Source: Rhynchopus sp. YZ270_cl-10 (taxonomy: Eukaryota; Euglenozoa; Diplonemea; Diplonemida; Diplonemidae). Taken from it: a DNA stretch of 64,000 nt. Numbering within the stretch: the stretch's first letter is position 1; each line of letters opens with the position of its first letter. This document shows, one piece after another, positions 1 to 10,965 of this stretch. Under the pieces are notes generated by a model. The model did not search any database. It was not told where the DNA came from and saw nothing but the letters and a program-made list of their open reading frames with translations. The translations under genes were made by a program, and so were the position numbers. The stretch covers positions 1,222,794 through 1,286,793 of the forward strand of contig OZ037907.1 in NCBI GenBank assembly GCA_964035575.1, in the 5' to 3' direction.

Positions 1-795
1 TCCACCGCACCTCGCCATCTACCTCGAGGCGTGCTCCTGCACCCGATCCCTGGCAAGTGTTTTTCTTCACCCTCGCCCCCGGCTGCCTCACGTTGCAGTA
101 TCCGCCGAAGAAGATGCGAGTGTGTCCGGTGGGTTTCTTTGGTTTGCGTCGAGCCTGCTTCTGCTGCTTCTGCTAGCAGCCAAACGGATGTGCTTCGCAA
201 TTCTGTCCGCTCTCTCCTGTTTGCAGTCCTCTTCTAGGGGTGGGAGCTCTGTGTTCGTCCAGGATTTGTTTCCGTTGCAGAGGGTTGGCAGGGACCGGAT
301 CGTCTTGAGCACCTCAGCTGGTTCGGTGAGGATGGGTCGTCTCGTGATCGCTAGGGTTCCCCACTTGATGCCTAGGTCTAATGGGGCGAACACTTTGCTC
401 CTGGGGTTGATGGTGCCCGAGAAGAGGTAGGCGTTTGCTGCCACTATCTTTGCCTTAGCCATCCAGTTGCTGAACCAGGTGATTTTGTCGGTGATCATGG
501 AGCTCTCTCGGGATTTGGGTTCCTCTGTGGTGAGCTTTGCTCCTGTGTGCGCTTCGAAGTCCAGCGCCAGCTCCAGGTGCGAGACGTGCTGTGATTTCCC
601 ATTGGACACCGTCGGCCACTTTAGGCTTTCCAGCCACTCCTTGAGTGCGAGGTATCCTTCCGCTTTGTACGGCCACGCGTCTGGCACCTCGTCAGGAAGT
701 ACTCCTGTGTAGGTCTCGTGTGAGGCCTTTCTTCAATTGTACGGTGTTTTTCGAGATCATGGTGGTGTCGTCCGCGTACAGGCTTGTACGACATA
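1..795 (-). mobile_element. Non-LTR retrotransposon-like fragment, reverse-transcriptase end
   Basis: On the - strand next to the 8-bp array, positions 793-759 read CRTSLYADDTT, which carries the YADD catalytic box of reverse transcriptases. Downstream, an open stretch of about 199 codons (687-88) in another frame contains the string LELALDFEAHTG, which recalls the region after the RT core of protist non-LTR elements. The two parts are not in one frame, so this copy is damaged, and it begins abruptly at the tandem array, so it is 5'-truncated. The fragment continues off the left edge. The YADD box is seen directly; the family assignment is inference. Confidence 0.5.
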
Positions 796-990
796 GGTAC
801 ACAGGTACACAGGTACACAGGTACACAGGTACACAGGTACACAGGTACACAGGTACACAGGTACACAGGTACACAGGTACACAGGTACACAGGTACACAG
901 GTACACAGGTACACAGGTACACAGGTACACAGGTACACAGGTACACAGGTACACAGGTACACAGGTACACAGGTACACAGGTACACAGGT
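796..990. repeat. Tandem array of 8-bp GGTACACA, about 24 copies
   Basis: Uninterrupted GGTACACA units that are identical in every copy I read. The array abuts the truncated 5' end of the reverse-transcriptase fragment; the adjoining element sequence itself contains GTACA words that could have seeded the array. Open frames across it encode only an eight-residue repeat and are not genes. Confidence 0.97.
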
Positions 991-1025
991 AAAACAGGTA
1001 CATGTGTGTCATGTCATGTGCGTGT

Positions 1026-1106
1026 CGCGAATTTTTGCGAATTTTTGCGATTTTTTGCGATTTTTTGCGAATTTTTGCGAATTTTTGCGATTTTTTGCGA
1101 TTCGCA
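1026..1106. repeat. Tandem array of about 10 bp, GCGAWTTTTT, 7-8 copies
   Basis: Units alternate between GCGAATTTTT and GCGATTTTTT, giving a phased A/T run every 10 bp, close to one helical turn. It lies just after the 8-bp array. Confidence 0.85.
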
Positions 1107-1109
1107 TTC

Positions 1110-3165
1110 CGGGTTTTGCGAATTTTTTGGCAGAATACTACCCCTGATCACCCCACATTCTCTAAATTTTTTTTTCTCTCTTGCCCTTTGTGTATTGCTG
1201 GAAAAGGAGGAGGTGCTGCAACGTTGATTTTGCTCTGCGCGCAGAACAAAATACGAACCTCATATTTTTTGCCTTTTTTTATAGCCTCCAAATTACAAGC
1301 ATTACAACCAAAAAGAACTTCAAAAGGCCACCCACCTAACCCCCCACTCCACTGCCTCCAGTTTATATCGGTAGTCAACGAAGTCGGTTCTATTTGTCCG
1401 GTTGGGGGGATATTTTGCACTCCTCTATTGTAGTGCGCTGAAAGGTGGTTAAACACTGCAAAAAAAGGGATACATTTCGCTTTTTTTTCACGACCTTTTC
1501 TTCAAGTTTAAGGTGACTCTAAGGTCCAAGCACAGAGAGGCTTAGGTTCTCATCTCATACAAATTCTTTTTCTTGGGTTCGATAGCCGCCTCCGTTGGCG
1601 TTTGTACTATCAACCTCACTTTCTTTGTCCCCCCCCTTTGCAAGGTCTTATCGACAAAGAATAACGAGCCACGAGAGGGCCCCTCCGTCTAGTAAGCTTT
1701 TCTATCGGTGTCCAGAAGCATCATTACCCATGCACCAGCGTCCTAGCAACAAACAGCACGTCTGCTGCTATGAGCCCGGTGTACCAAAAAAGCTAGTAGT
1801 AAGTAAAATGCTGTGTGCGTGTGTCATGGTATCTCACACAATGGGTGCAGTGGTAGTGGTGGTGGGTGTGAGGGGGAGAGACCAAAAACTGGAATCAAAC
1901 CCAAAATTCCTCCCATTTAGTTCATAATCCACACCTGTTTATTTTTTTATTTTTGGATGACTAAGCATGAGAGGCTTAGGGTCATCTTATAAACTTTTCT
2001 CTTTTATTTTTGCGCCATTTCGCAGCAAGCTCTGATGAGTGCTGCACTCTCCGGCGCAGGCTATTTCCTAACTCTGGGGTGTTTTTTCCAAAATTTCGAA
2101 AAAGAAATGCAAAAAAAGTGCGGCATTTTTCGTGAGGTTTTTTTCCGCCCAAGAGGGCGTTTTGTTGCATTTCCGAGCCAATCCCGGCTTGTGGTGGGGC
2201 ATATTCGGAAAAATGGACAAAAATTTAGTGACTTAAATTTTCGCAAAATATGAACCCATACTCGTAAACAAGGGTCATTTTCAGGAAAATTCGGAAAATT
2301 CCGACATTTGAAAGCAATTTTTCCCCTGAAAAAAGCAGTGGGTTTTCAGCTCCAAAACATACCGCGATTGGAATTTCCGGAATCCGCCCGCGCTGTGGTG
2401 GGGTCACTTTGCCGAAATGGCCAAATTCTTGGTTTTGGTCAAAATCCATGTAGGGTAAAGAGGGCCAAGGTAAATCCCACAACCAAATTTTCTCTCCCTG
2501 ATCCTGACGTCTTGAAACATGAAAATGCCCGAAAACACCGGCATTTGCATTTCCGGAATCCGTGCGTTGTGTGGTGGGGTCAATTTGCCGAAATGGACAA
2601 GTTCTTGGTTTTGGTCAAAATCCGTCAGTGTAAGGTAAAGGGGGCAAGTGTTTGCCTGTAGAAACTGGTAGGGAACAAGAAGCGCCGCAGGCGCATGGTA
2701 CCCAACTTTTTTTTTTTGTACCTTTTCTCCACTTTCTTTTGATTGCACGAGCCGATTGCTCTCCACGGTGGGGTCACACATGTGTGTGCATATGTGTCCA
2801 AAAACACTCTAAGGTACTATTATTCTGAATAAGATTCAATGGTTTCTTAAGGAATCCTCATATCGTGATATCTCTGAAAATCCTCGAAAACGAACCCCGC
2901 CGGAGGCGGATTTTTTTTATACACGTGTGTGCAAAAATGCTTATTTCTTGCTTATTTCGCACATTTGGGAGCACGGGACCCCAACATTTTTTTCCCTGGT
3001 CACTTTTTCCCAGACAGAAGTGCCCTACCTACCTTCCCCCTTAGGCGAAAAAAAAGTGCGGCAACCGGGAAAATTTGGTCGGTAAAAAAAGTGCGGCATT
3101 TCCAAAATCTCAAATCCTAAAATCGAAACTCAGATTTAGGAAATAGCCTGCTCCGGCGTTTTTTT
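1110..3165. other. Gap without recognisable gene; dispersed repeat pieces
   Basis: No open frame here has gene-like content. Two copies of a roughly 55-nt block sharing AGAGGCTTAGG lie at about 1511-1560 and 1956-2010 (a third is at 11109-11160). From about 2170 to 2640 there are degenerate copies of a repeat with GTGGTGGGGTCA followed by GCCGAAATGGAC; the same family, reversed, forms the tandem triplicate at 13.6-14.5 kb. The motif GGGTTCGATAGCC at about 1575 resembles a Pol III B box, but I could not fold a tRNA around it. Confidence 0.6.
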
Positions 3166-5015
3166 TTTTTTTTTTTTTTTTTATTCCCCTGGGAAATAAA
3201 GTATACGAAGGATTTGGCACTTTTAGCGGGATTTTATTTAATGATAATTTCACGCCAAATTTTGGTACATGTAGGTAGTAGGGCTGGAGGGACCGTCCAG
3301 CCTTTTTTAGCCTCCCTCCAGCCTCCTCAATCCCGCCAGCCCCTCAGCGGGCCTATCTAGGGGTCCGCGGGACCCGGTAGCGCTGGCGGGAGGGTAATGA
3401 GAGCTTTTTTTTTTTTTTTTTCACGCTCTTTTTTTTTTTTTTCCCTGAGAGCTTCCTGTGAGGACACATACTCGTTAGTTATTGCACAATAAATAAGTCA
3501 CGCTAAAAGTGCCAAATCCTTTCGTATACTTTATTTCCCGTGAAATAATAACTATTTATTCACCTCCTTTTAGCGGGGTTTTATTTTGCGATAACTTCAC
3601 GCATTTTTTTCCCAGGCGAGGGCTACTTAATTTGCCGAGCGAAGCGAGGCAAATTGAGTGCACGAGCCTGGGAAAAAAATAAGTGAAGTATCGCAAAATA
3701 ATCCGCTAAAAGGAGGTGAATACGTAATTTTATTTCACGGGAAATAAAGTATACGAAAGGATTTGGCACTTTTAGCGGGACTCATTTATTGTGCAATAAC
3801 TAACGAGAATGTGTCCCTCCAGGTAGCTCTCATTACCCTCCCGCTAGCTTTTGCTCGCTGGGAACCTGCAAAAAACTGGTGAATTGGGCCCATACCCTGG
3901 TATGTGGGGTGGGATACGCATTTTTGGGGTGGCAGAACCATGTGTGAGCCACAGGGTGGTGCACGTGTGACCCCATGCAGTACCACGCAACCCACGTTTT
4001 TACACACACAACAACGGCATTTTGCGTGTAGCGCGTACAGTATGTAGCCTAAAAAGCCCACACCACGTGTATGCATAGCGCGTAGCGCAGCGTGTGGTCG
4101 GGTTTGGAAAGCTGCCTCAACGGTACACAAAGCTACATCCCGACCTCTCGCCACCTCAGTGTCCCCTCGGGTGCTAGCGGGAGGTCGGGAAATGGCTGTC
4201 GTGCAAGAGCGAGACACATTCAGAAGATCCCCGCCCATCACAGAATATCATGCCAGCCACCACCTTCCTCACAATGAAGTAAAGGGGGTGGTGTGTCCTT
4301 CGTCTTGATAGTGAGATCGTCACGGAGATACACTATGTACGAAACGAAGTCGGCTTCCGTGGGCTTACCGTCAGGCTTGCCAATGAATTCCTTAAAAAGC
4401 GGTCCCATTCACGGACGTACGGTGTCGACAATGCTAGTCCTTCAGCAAAACCACTGTAGTGCTTGTCCATCTCCTGTCGGAGGACCGTTTGCGTCTTACA
4501 TCCTTCGGCATGTTGCATGTGTCAGAAAAAAAATGGGAAAAGGGCAAAAAAAATTCGAAATTTTCAATTTTTAGGTGGGTGGTGGTGCAGGATGTACCAA
4601 AATTTAGCGTGAAGTTATCGCCAAATAAAACCCCTGTTTTAGCGTGAAAAAAATAAAAATAAAATCCCGCTCTGAAGGAATTGCAGTGAAAAAAAGTGAA
4701 AAACGCGTGAAATAAAGTTCAATGAGCGGGTTTTTAATTTGCGATAAAAAAACTGCGTGAAATTATCATTAAAAAGAATCCCGCTAAAAGTGCCAAATCC
4801 TTCGTATACTTTATTTCCCAGGGGAATAAAATTACGTATTCACCTCCTTTTAGCGGATTATTTTGCGATACTTCACTTATTTTTTTCCCAGGCTCGTGCA
4901 CTCAATTTGCCTCGCTTCGCTCGGCAAATTAAGTAGCCCTCGCCTGGGAAAAAAATGCGTGAAGTTATCGCAAAATAAAACCCCGCTAAAAGGAGGTGAA
5001 TAAATAGTTATTTTT
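3165..5015. repeat. Nested foldback (inverted-repeat) element
   Basis: Outer arms: about 75 bp at 3183-3255 is the near-exact reverse complement of about 4755-4830 (shared words AAAGTATACGAAGG and TTTGGCACTTTTAGCGGG). Inner arms: about 3548-3720 and 4850-5012 are reverse complements with no difference that I could find, including the stem of ACCTCCTTTTAGCGG and CCTGGGAAAAAAAT. The segment 3380-3860 is itself a palindrome with ends near CTCGTTAGTTATTGC. This is the structure of a foldback or MITE-type DNA element inserted into or duplicated within a relative. It has no coding capacity of its own. The near-identity of the arms suggests recent origin or gene conversion. Confidence 0.85.
4165..4530 (-). 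pseudogene. Broken coding relic, possibly recombinase-like
   Basis: On the - strand, between the arms of the foldback nest, short stretches in more than one frame have protein-like composition, for example REWDRFL and TEADFVSYIVYL. Their spacing loosely resembles the helical core-binding domain of tyrosine recombinases, but the match is weak. It is broken, and I do not assign it to a family. It may be cargo or the remains of an older mobile element enclosed by the foldback repeats. Confidence 0.25.
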
Positions 5016-5232
5016 TTTTTTTTTTTTTTTTTTTTTTTGGGTTTTTTTCATGTGTCCGTTTCTTTTTGATATAGCTGGGTGCGCCGTATGCCGTATGCCG
5101 TGTGACGTGAATCTGAATGCATATTTTTTTGTGCAGATGTTGTACATCTTTCTCAAACGTTTCTCAAGAAAAAAGTGGGCGCCGAGTTGCAGCTGCACTG
5201 GTTTTGTTGTTATTGTTGTTGTTGATGTTTTA

Positions 5233-5440
5233 CCATACATGTTGGTACGTACGTAAAACGCGCAAAAATAATCAAAAAACGCGCAAAATAATAAAAAAAT
5301 GTTTTTAATAAAAAACGTCACAAAGACGTTTTGCGCGCTTTTGTTACGTTTTTGTGACGTTTTTATTAAAAACATTTTTTTATTATTTTGCGCGTTTTTT
5401 GATTATTTTTGCGCGTTTTACGTACGTACCAACATGTATG
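5233..5440. repeat. Long AT-rich inverted repeat, about 90-bp arms
   Basis: The left arm (5233-5323) and right arm (5349-5440) are reverse complements apart from small slips near the centre. They share the ends CATACATGTTGGTACG and the internal words AAACGCGCAAAAATAATC. The 25-bp centre contains GACGTTTTGCGCGC. The shape is that of a MITE or cruciform-forming sequence; no gene is present. Confidence 0.85.
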
Positions 5441-5862
5441 TTTTACGATTCAGTTTTTATTTTTCTGTGCAAAATGCGTGTGTAGAGATTCCTTGGTCTT
5501 TCGCGTAAGTGGACTATCGCGATGTAGCATGCCAAGTCATTATTTTTTCATTCCTACATGAATAACTGGTGTCAACTCTGGGATACGAGTGTCCCAGACA
5601 GGCCAGGAGCGTTCTCAGCATTTTTTTTTCGGAATTTTCCTCCCTGTTTTTTTTGTAGCTCTTCTTTTTCTCGCTCTTGTTGTTGATGTATTTCTGTGCA
5701 AAAAAGATAACGACCACACCAAGGTGGTGTGCACCTGATGCCAAATCATTTGAAAGAAAATACAAAATAAAGAAGAACATTTTCCCCCTCCTCTTCTCCT
5801 ACCACATGCTCTCCTCCATTCACCACAGCAAGAGTCTGCCGAGGCAGAACACTACGTACACA
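5441..5862. other. Upstream region of the Kae1 gene
   Basis: This stretch has no open frame worth calling. It includes T-rich tracts and ends in the presumed 5' UTR of the Kae1 gene. No TATA box stands out. Confidence 0.5.
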
Positions 5863-7817
5863 ATGTCGCCCACTAACAAGGGTATGATTGCACTTGGCAT
5901 CGAAGGCAGTGCGAACAAGGTATGTCCATGAGAACAGTGACAAATGCGATGGCCCATCAGTAGGATGTGTAGCACTGCCTCAGACGTTCCCCATTTATCA
6001 TTTCATCCCGGCGGCTTTGGCAACTTTTGTACATTATTTTTTTCTGGCCTTTCCAGTTCCCATACGACGTGCTCTTGTCGCGCAACTTCACCTTCCCAGC
6101 GTGTTCTCGCGAGGTTCACCTGGTACCAATGGTGCTTTCATCGCATTGCCCGAATTCCCGACTCACATCAGTGTCGGCTAAAGAACATATACGAAGACAA
6201 TGCACGCTGAAAAGGGAGTTGATGAAATCAACAAATGGGACAAACTTATCCAGGGAAATCAACGCAATGTGCGGAATGATGAGTCACGTTCTCCGACAGC
6301 AGCTCATTTTCTCGTCTTCTGGCAACTCCCATCATCCTCATGTGTCGAGCTTCCTCAACCCTTCAGCTGCTCATCTGCGACGTCTGTCGTCCAAGAGTCG
6401 TAGTCGGTTCTCCATTCTGAGTCCAGGTACTCTGATCAAGGTTGTTCACAACCACCACTTCGTTATTTGATGTTCCATGTTCCATGGTGTGTTGTCTCCC
6501 ACTTCTTCCTCATCCACTTTCGTCCAGATGGAATAAGAGCGTCATTTCGCTGCCGCAAACATCCCTCGCAACAAGAAGGAACCGTTGGGGACGAAAGTGG
6601 AGCCTGCTAAACGGTTTGGCAGCACTGTTCGATATTTTGTCAAAACATGGGGAGAGTGTTGAAGACTCCTCTCAGGAAAGACACCACCTACCACAACAAC
6701 AGGTTGCCGTGGGCATCGTCAAGGAGGATGGAACGATTCTCTCGAACGTCCGCAAAACGTACATCACCCCGCCTGGCACCGGCTTCCAGCCTCGCGAGAC
6801 CGCACTGCACCACCAGGTACTACACCACCACCACTGCATGCATGCAACATTCATCACACCTTTCACCTACAGGACCACATTGTGTCGCTGGTGAAGGCAG
6901 CCCTGAAGGAGGCACGGATAAAGATCAACGACCTGAGCTGCATCTGCTACACACGTGGACCAGGCATGGGTGCACCTTTGCAGTCCTGCGCGATTGTTGC
7001 TAGGGTGCTGAGCCAGTTGTGGCAGATCCCGCTCGTAGGAGTGAACCACTGCGTTGCACACATCGAGATGGGCCGCCTTGTGACCGGGTGCTCCGACCCT
7101 GTGGTCCTCTATGTCAGCGGCGGGAACACACAGATCATTGCGTATTCCAACCGCAAATACCGCATCTTCGGCGAAACCATCGACATCGCTGTGGGCAACT
7201 GCCTGGACCGCTTTGCTCGTGTACTGGACCTCTCGAACGACCCTGCCCCAGGGTACAACATCGAACAGCTTGCGAAGAAGGGGGAGACCTTTGTGGAGCT
7301 GCCGTACGTTGTGAAGGGGATGGATATGTCGCTGAGTGGGATTCTTTCTTATGTGGAGACTGTGACGCGGCAGCGTGCAGCTACCATGTCGCATCGGGAG
7401 CAGGCAGGGCCGAACCTAGGGAAAGGCGAGCGGCGGGACAAGAAAAGCATGATGCAGCTGCCCGACGTGCCTGCGGACATCTCCCCAGCAGATCTCTGCT
7501 ACAGCTTGCAGGAGACCGTCTTCGCGATGCTCGTCGAAACCACAGAACGTGCCATGGCGCACTGCGGCAACACAGAAGTCCTCATCGTCGGAGGTGTCGG
7601 CTGCAACCTCCGCCTCCAAGAAATGATCGGCAAAATGGCAGCAGCGCGCAACGGCAGTCCCTGCGGGATGGACGACCGATACTGCATCGACAACGGCGCA
7701 ATGATCGCCTACACAGGCCTCCTTCAGTTCAAACACGGTGGGGTCGTCACCCCCCTTGAAGAGTCCACCGTCACTCAACGCTATCGTACCGACGAGGTTG
7801 AAGTGACCTGGAGATAG
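5863..7817 (+). CDS. KAE1: tRNA N6-threonylcarbamoyladenosine synthase subunit Kae1/OSGEP, 3 exons
   Basis: This is the catalytic subunit of the KEOPS complex, which transfers the threonylcarbamoyl group to A37 of ANN-decoding tRNAs in cytosol and nucleus. Exons by sequence are 5863-5919, 6703-6816 and 6873-7817, giving 371 codons. Both introns are GT-AG and phase 0; intron 1 is 783 nt and intron 2 is 56 nt. The N-terminus has IEGSANK split exactly before VAVGIV, then [24 protein letters not shown], the metal-binding HxxxH in [11 protein letters not shown] (about residues 116-120) and VSGGNTQ of the ASKHA ATPase fold. The protein is somewhat longer than the usual 335 residues because of a charged insertion around residues 225-260. 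The ATG at 5863 is chosen because it gives the standard Kae1 N-terminus. Confidence 0.95.
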
Positions 7818-8030
7818 AAGGCAGGGGAAAGGTAGAGGGAGATGGTCGCAACGTCGTAAGGTAAAAGGGAGGGGGTGGGTGGTGGAGGGGATTTTCTCTT
7901 TTGAGACTAGCCAAAAAAAAAAGAAATGTGAGAAGAGAAAAAAAAGTGGGATAGGTGAGAAAGGTTCGACACCTTCGCTCCACCGGTCCGCTGTACTTCC
8001 GACAACCACTCAATAAAAATGCTGGGGGGT
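7818..8030. other. 3' flank of Kae1 gene
   Basis: Short purine-rich flank (GGTAAAAGGGAGGGGGTGG and A-rich runs) with AATAAA at about 8012, a possible polyadenylation signal. Confidence 0.4.
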
Positions 8031-8035
8031 TTCAT

Positions 8036-8165
8036 TTATCTGACACGGATGCTGCCAGATCTGGCCAGATTTGGGGGCCAATTTCCCAGATCTGGCTCGT
8101 TTTCCAGATGTGGAGATCTTGTTTCCAGATCTGGCCAGATCTGGCCAGATCTGGAAATCTGGCCA
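8036..8165. repeat. CAGATCTGGC-rich repeat, left copy of an inverted pair
   Basis: Contains CACGGATGCTGCCAGATCTGG followed by repeated CAGATCTGGC words, each a self-complementary core. The region 10790-10965 carries the same GGATGCTGCCAGATCTGG in reverse complement, so the two could be the ends of one element of about 2.9 kb or two independent insertions. Confidence 0.7.
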
Positions 8166-8219
8166 GTTTTTTTTTTCCCTCAGATTTCTGGCTATTGTCT
8201 CCCAGGGAAAGGGACTCTC

Positions 8220-8935
8220 GAATTTTTTTTTTCGCCCCTAAAAAGGGCTAATTTCGACGATTTGAGGCCATTTAAAGCAAAATTTGGCACTTTTGAGCAT
8301 CTGTGGGGGTCTAAAACGTGGTTTTGCGAACCCGAAATTTCATGGTTTTTACCAACGACAAGTCGATTTTTGAAAAATCTCGAAAAAAAAAATTTTTTTT
8401 TTCCGGGAAAATTTTGACCCCTGAGCAGGGTTTTTGTGTACCAAAAAGTGCAAAAAAACGCAAGAGTCGGGTGTTTTGACGATCTGGTACCGCCATATGC
8501 AGTACAGGGGCCCACAATTTCGACTTTTTCTTAGCAATTTCCTTCATAATTTTTTTTTTCTTCGATTTCTGGCAAAGGCAAATCTCAGGCAAAAAAAATT
8601 CACCCCTGATAGTGGGTCCTTGGGTGTCCAAAGATGCCAAAAACACAAAAATTTTGATGTTTTGACCATCTGTGGGCGCCTAAAACGCACTTCTCTGCCC
8701 AAAAAATGAAAATCGATTTTTCCTTAGCGTTTTTATAGCCGTGATTTTTGGGTATTTTTTCGCAAAGGGAAAAAAAAAAATATCAACCAAAATAGTGGGT
8801 CCTTGGGTGACCAAAAATGCAAAAAAACGTTTTTTTTTGGTGTTTTGACCCTTCAGAACCACCCAAAACGCACTTTTGTGTACCAAAACACGCATATTTC
8901 AGATTTCCTCAGCAATTCCTTCACAAGTGCAAGGT
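8220..8935. repeat. Degenerate tandem repeat, period about 184 bp, 4 copies
   Basis: The landmark TTTTGANNATCTG (or a variant) recurs at 8291, 8474, 8660 and 8843, a spacing of 183, 186 and 183 bp. Neighbouring words recur in the same order: CCTAAAACGCAC, GGGTCCTTGGGTG and CCAAAAATGCAAAAAAACG. The copies are diverged, so this is an old array with no coding function. Confidence 0.7.
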
Positions 8936-10785
8936 GATTTTTGACCAAACTAATTTTGTGCACTTTTTTTGTGGTCACGTAACGCTAAAATCCTCTCCGT
9001 GATGCGAGAATTACATGTGAGAATGCGATAATGATTCTCGCATGCGAACGCCCAAAACCACGAAGGAGGACGCAAGCAAGGCTTCAGTGCACTTAGGTAC
9101 AGGATGCGTCGTTTTCAGTTACAAAAAAGGGTACTGTGAAGCGGTTGAGGCACACACACAGACCCGTTGCAAAATGCATCTGGGACCCACGCTAGACCCC
9201 CCAAAAGCTGTAAAACCATATATTTCCATCTCGCGACCCCAGCGGATGTGGACTGAGGTGTTTTTTTTTGGGTGTTTAGAAAGGTTTTTGTCCGATTGGA
9301 GAATTTTTTCGGTAAGTGTTGCATTTTGTCCCCACTGAGTGTGCACTCAGAAAACACTCATCAATAAAACGACCTTTCTGTTCGGTAAAAAATAGTTATT
9401 TTCTATCGTAGTAGTGGGTTTGTCGTGCAGTGATGTTCTTTGTACCTGGAGAGTGGGCCGAGTGCAAGGTATGTTTTTAACCCCCCGATTTTCTCCCTTT
9501 TCGACATGTTCGCTATTTTTTAGCTTTTTTTTTTTTTTGTCAACAAAAATGTCACTTTTACGTTTAAGGGGTACGGGGCGGCTTCTTGTTTGTTTGTTTG
9601 TTTTTTTGTTGTAGTCTCTACTTTTACATTCAATTTCTCTTAACAGGTACCCGAACCGACGACCCTTCATCATAACAGCGAAGCAGTGCCGACGGAAGAG
9701 CTGGTGCAATTATTTCAAAACCAGGTGGCGATCGTAAAAGTCGGGTTTATATACCAACTTTTCCATTAACCCACCCCATAGACCACCCTAATTATTATGA
9801 AACTCTTAGTCAGTCACTGCTATAGCCATTTAACCCAGGGAGCGTAGCTAGTGCAAGAAATTCGACTTCGGGATCCGGAAAGTCTGTCCTCTGCTTGCGG
9901 AGGACTAGGCACAAGAAAATATTGCGTTCCCCCAGAAAACTAATTTTTGTCACAGTAATTTTTGCCCAGGGCATGCTCTTGAAGCATGGCGGCTTGGTGT
10001 GAGAAGGGGCAGTGTATTGTTTTGTTCTAGATTTCAACGGTTGTTAGAACGAGTCAAGTGGATGCTTATCTAAACACTGACTTTAGTACAGACCCGAGAG
10101 ATCACACATGACTTTGAGGAAAGAACAAAGCAATGCATCTGTACCCGCACGCCAGGTTGTAGTTACTTCAGAATTTTCTTAAGTTTGCATGAACGAGGAG
10201 GGGCGAATCATTCTTCGGGAACCATAGTTGTATACCATGGAATGATTTTCTCAAAAACACCACGTGGGGGCTGAATTCAATCCCTTAAGAATTGCGAATT
10301 CAGCCTTTGTAGAAGGTACGTCTTACTTGTACTTGTACTTGTATGCCGTGTCCACCCTTCTCGACCTTACCGGTTCACATGTACGAATAATATTAGGCAG
10401 TGGTAACACCCTTCTCAATTGTGCAAACTTAAGAATTTTCTGCTGTAACTTACCAAAATCGATTTTCTTTCACCCCAAACACCCGCAACACCCCACCTGC
10501 TACTTCGGTAGCCTGTGTTGTTGGGAGTTGGTTCTCATGTTGATCCCCAGTGTTTTGCACTGCTTCTTCTGAGCCCAACGCTGTTTGGCCTGTCGACGTA
10601 ATAAATACGAAGACAGGGCGGCGGTGCCAACAATTTTCCAATGATGTAACGTTTATCTGATTGATTTATCGTTTGATATACCTTGTGTGTCCTACTTCGT
10701 AACTTGCACACACGAGCAACGTATATTGAACGGTACTTCAAGCGATACTTCGTTATGTCATTGGGGGTACCTGGAAAAAAAAATT
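8936..10785. other. Gap, mostly without recognisable features
   Basis: AT-rich, with no open frame of convincing content apart from the small spliced candidate at 9433-9769. A short CTTGTACTTGTACTTGTA run lies at 10327-10343. Confidence 0.4.
9433..9769 (+). CDS. Possible small two-exon gene or 3' end of a gene, 52 codons
   Basis: The reading frame starts ATG TTC TTT GTA at 9433 and runs to AAG at 9468, where a good donor GTATGT begins. The acceptor TTAACAG ends at 9646, and the frame continues at 9647 with VPEPTTLHHNSEAVPTEELV to a TAA at 9767. The second exon reads like real protein, and both splice sites match those of the Kae1 and Utp6 genes. I recognise no family. It could equally be the last two exons of a duplicated or decayed gene, since a CAG acceptor lies just before the ATG. 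Confidence 0.3.
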
Positions 10786-10789
10786 TTCC

Positions 10790-10965
10790 CAGACGTCCCA
10801 GATCTCCCAGATGTGGCCAGATCTGGCCAGATCTGGCCAGATCTGGGACGTCTGGGAAAAAATTTTTTTTCAAAAAAAAAAAAAATTTTCCCAGATCTGG
10901 CCAGATCTGGGCGGCCCAGATCTGGAGATCTGGCCAGATCTGGCAGCATCCGTGATCTGAGAGGA
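10790..10965. repeat. CAGATCTGGC-rich repeat, right copy of inverted pair
   Basis: Repeated CCAGATCTGG palindromes around an A/T run (10858-10885), ending in GGCAGCATCCGTG, the reverse complement of the left copy near 8045. The sequence can form hairpins on several scales. Confidence 0.7.

Noticed and set aside
784-1227. Short frames across the GGTACACA array
   Set aside because: Products are the same eight-residue cycle in every frame plus low-complexity tails.
1503-1590. tRNA gene suggested by GGGTTCGATAGCC
   Set aside because: I could not form acceptor, D and anticodon stems at proper spacing around the B-box-like motif.
3786-4241. 151-codon - strand frame at the foldback nest
   Set aside because: It overlaps the inverted repeat and has no domain-like segments; Cys/His/Arg excess reflects base composition.
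5920-6702. snoRNA or nested gene in the long first intron of Kae1
   Set aside because: An ATGATGA word (about 6277) and CTGA (about 6417) exist but are 140 nt apart without closing stem. Open frames there lack coding character.
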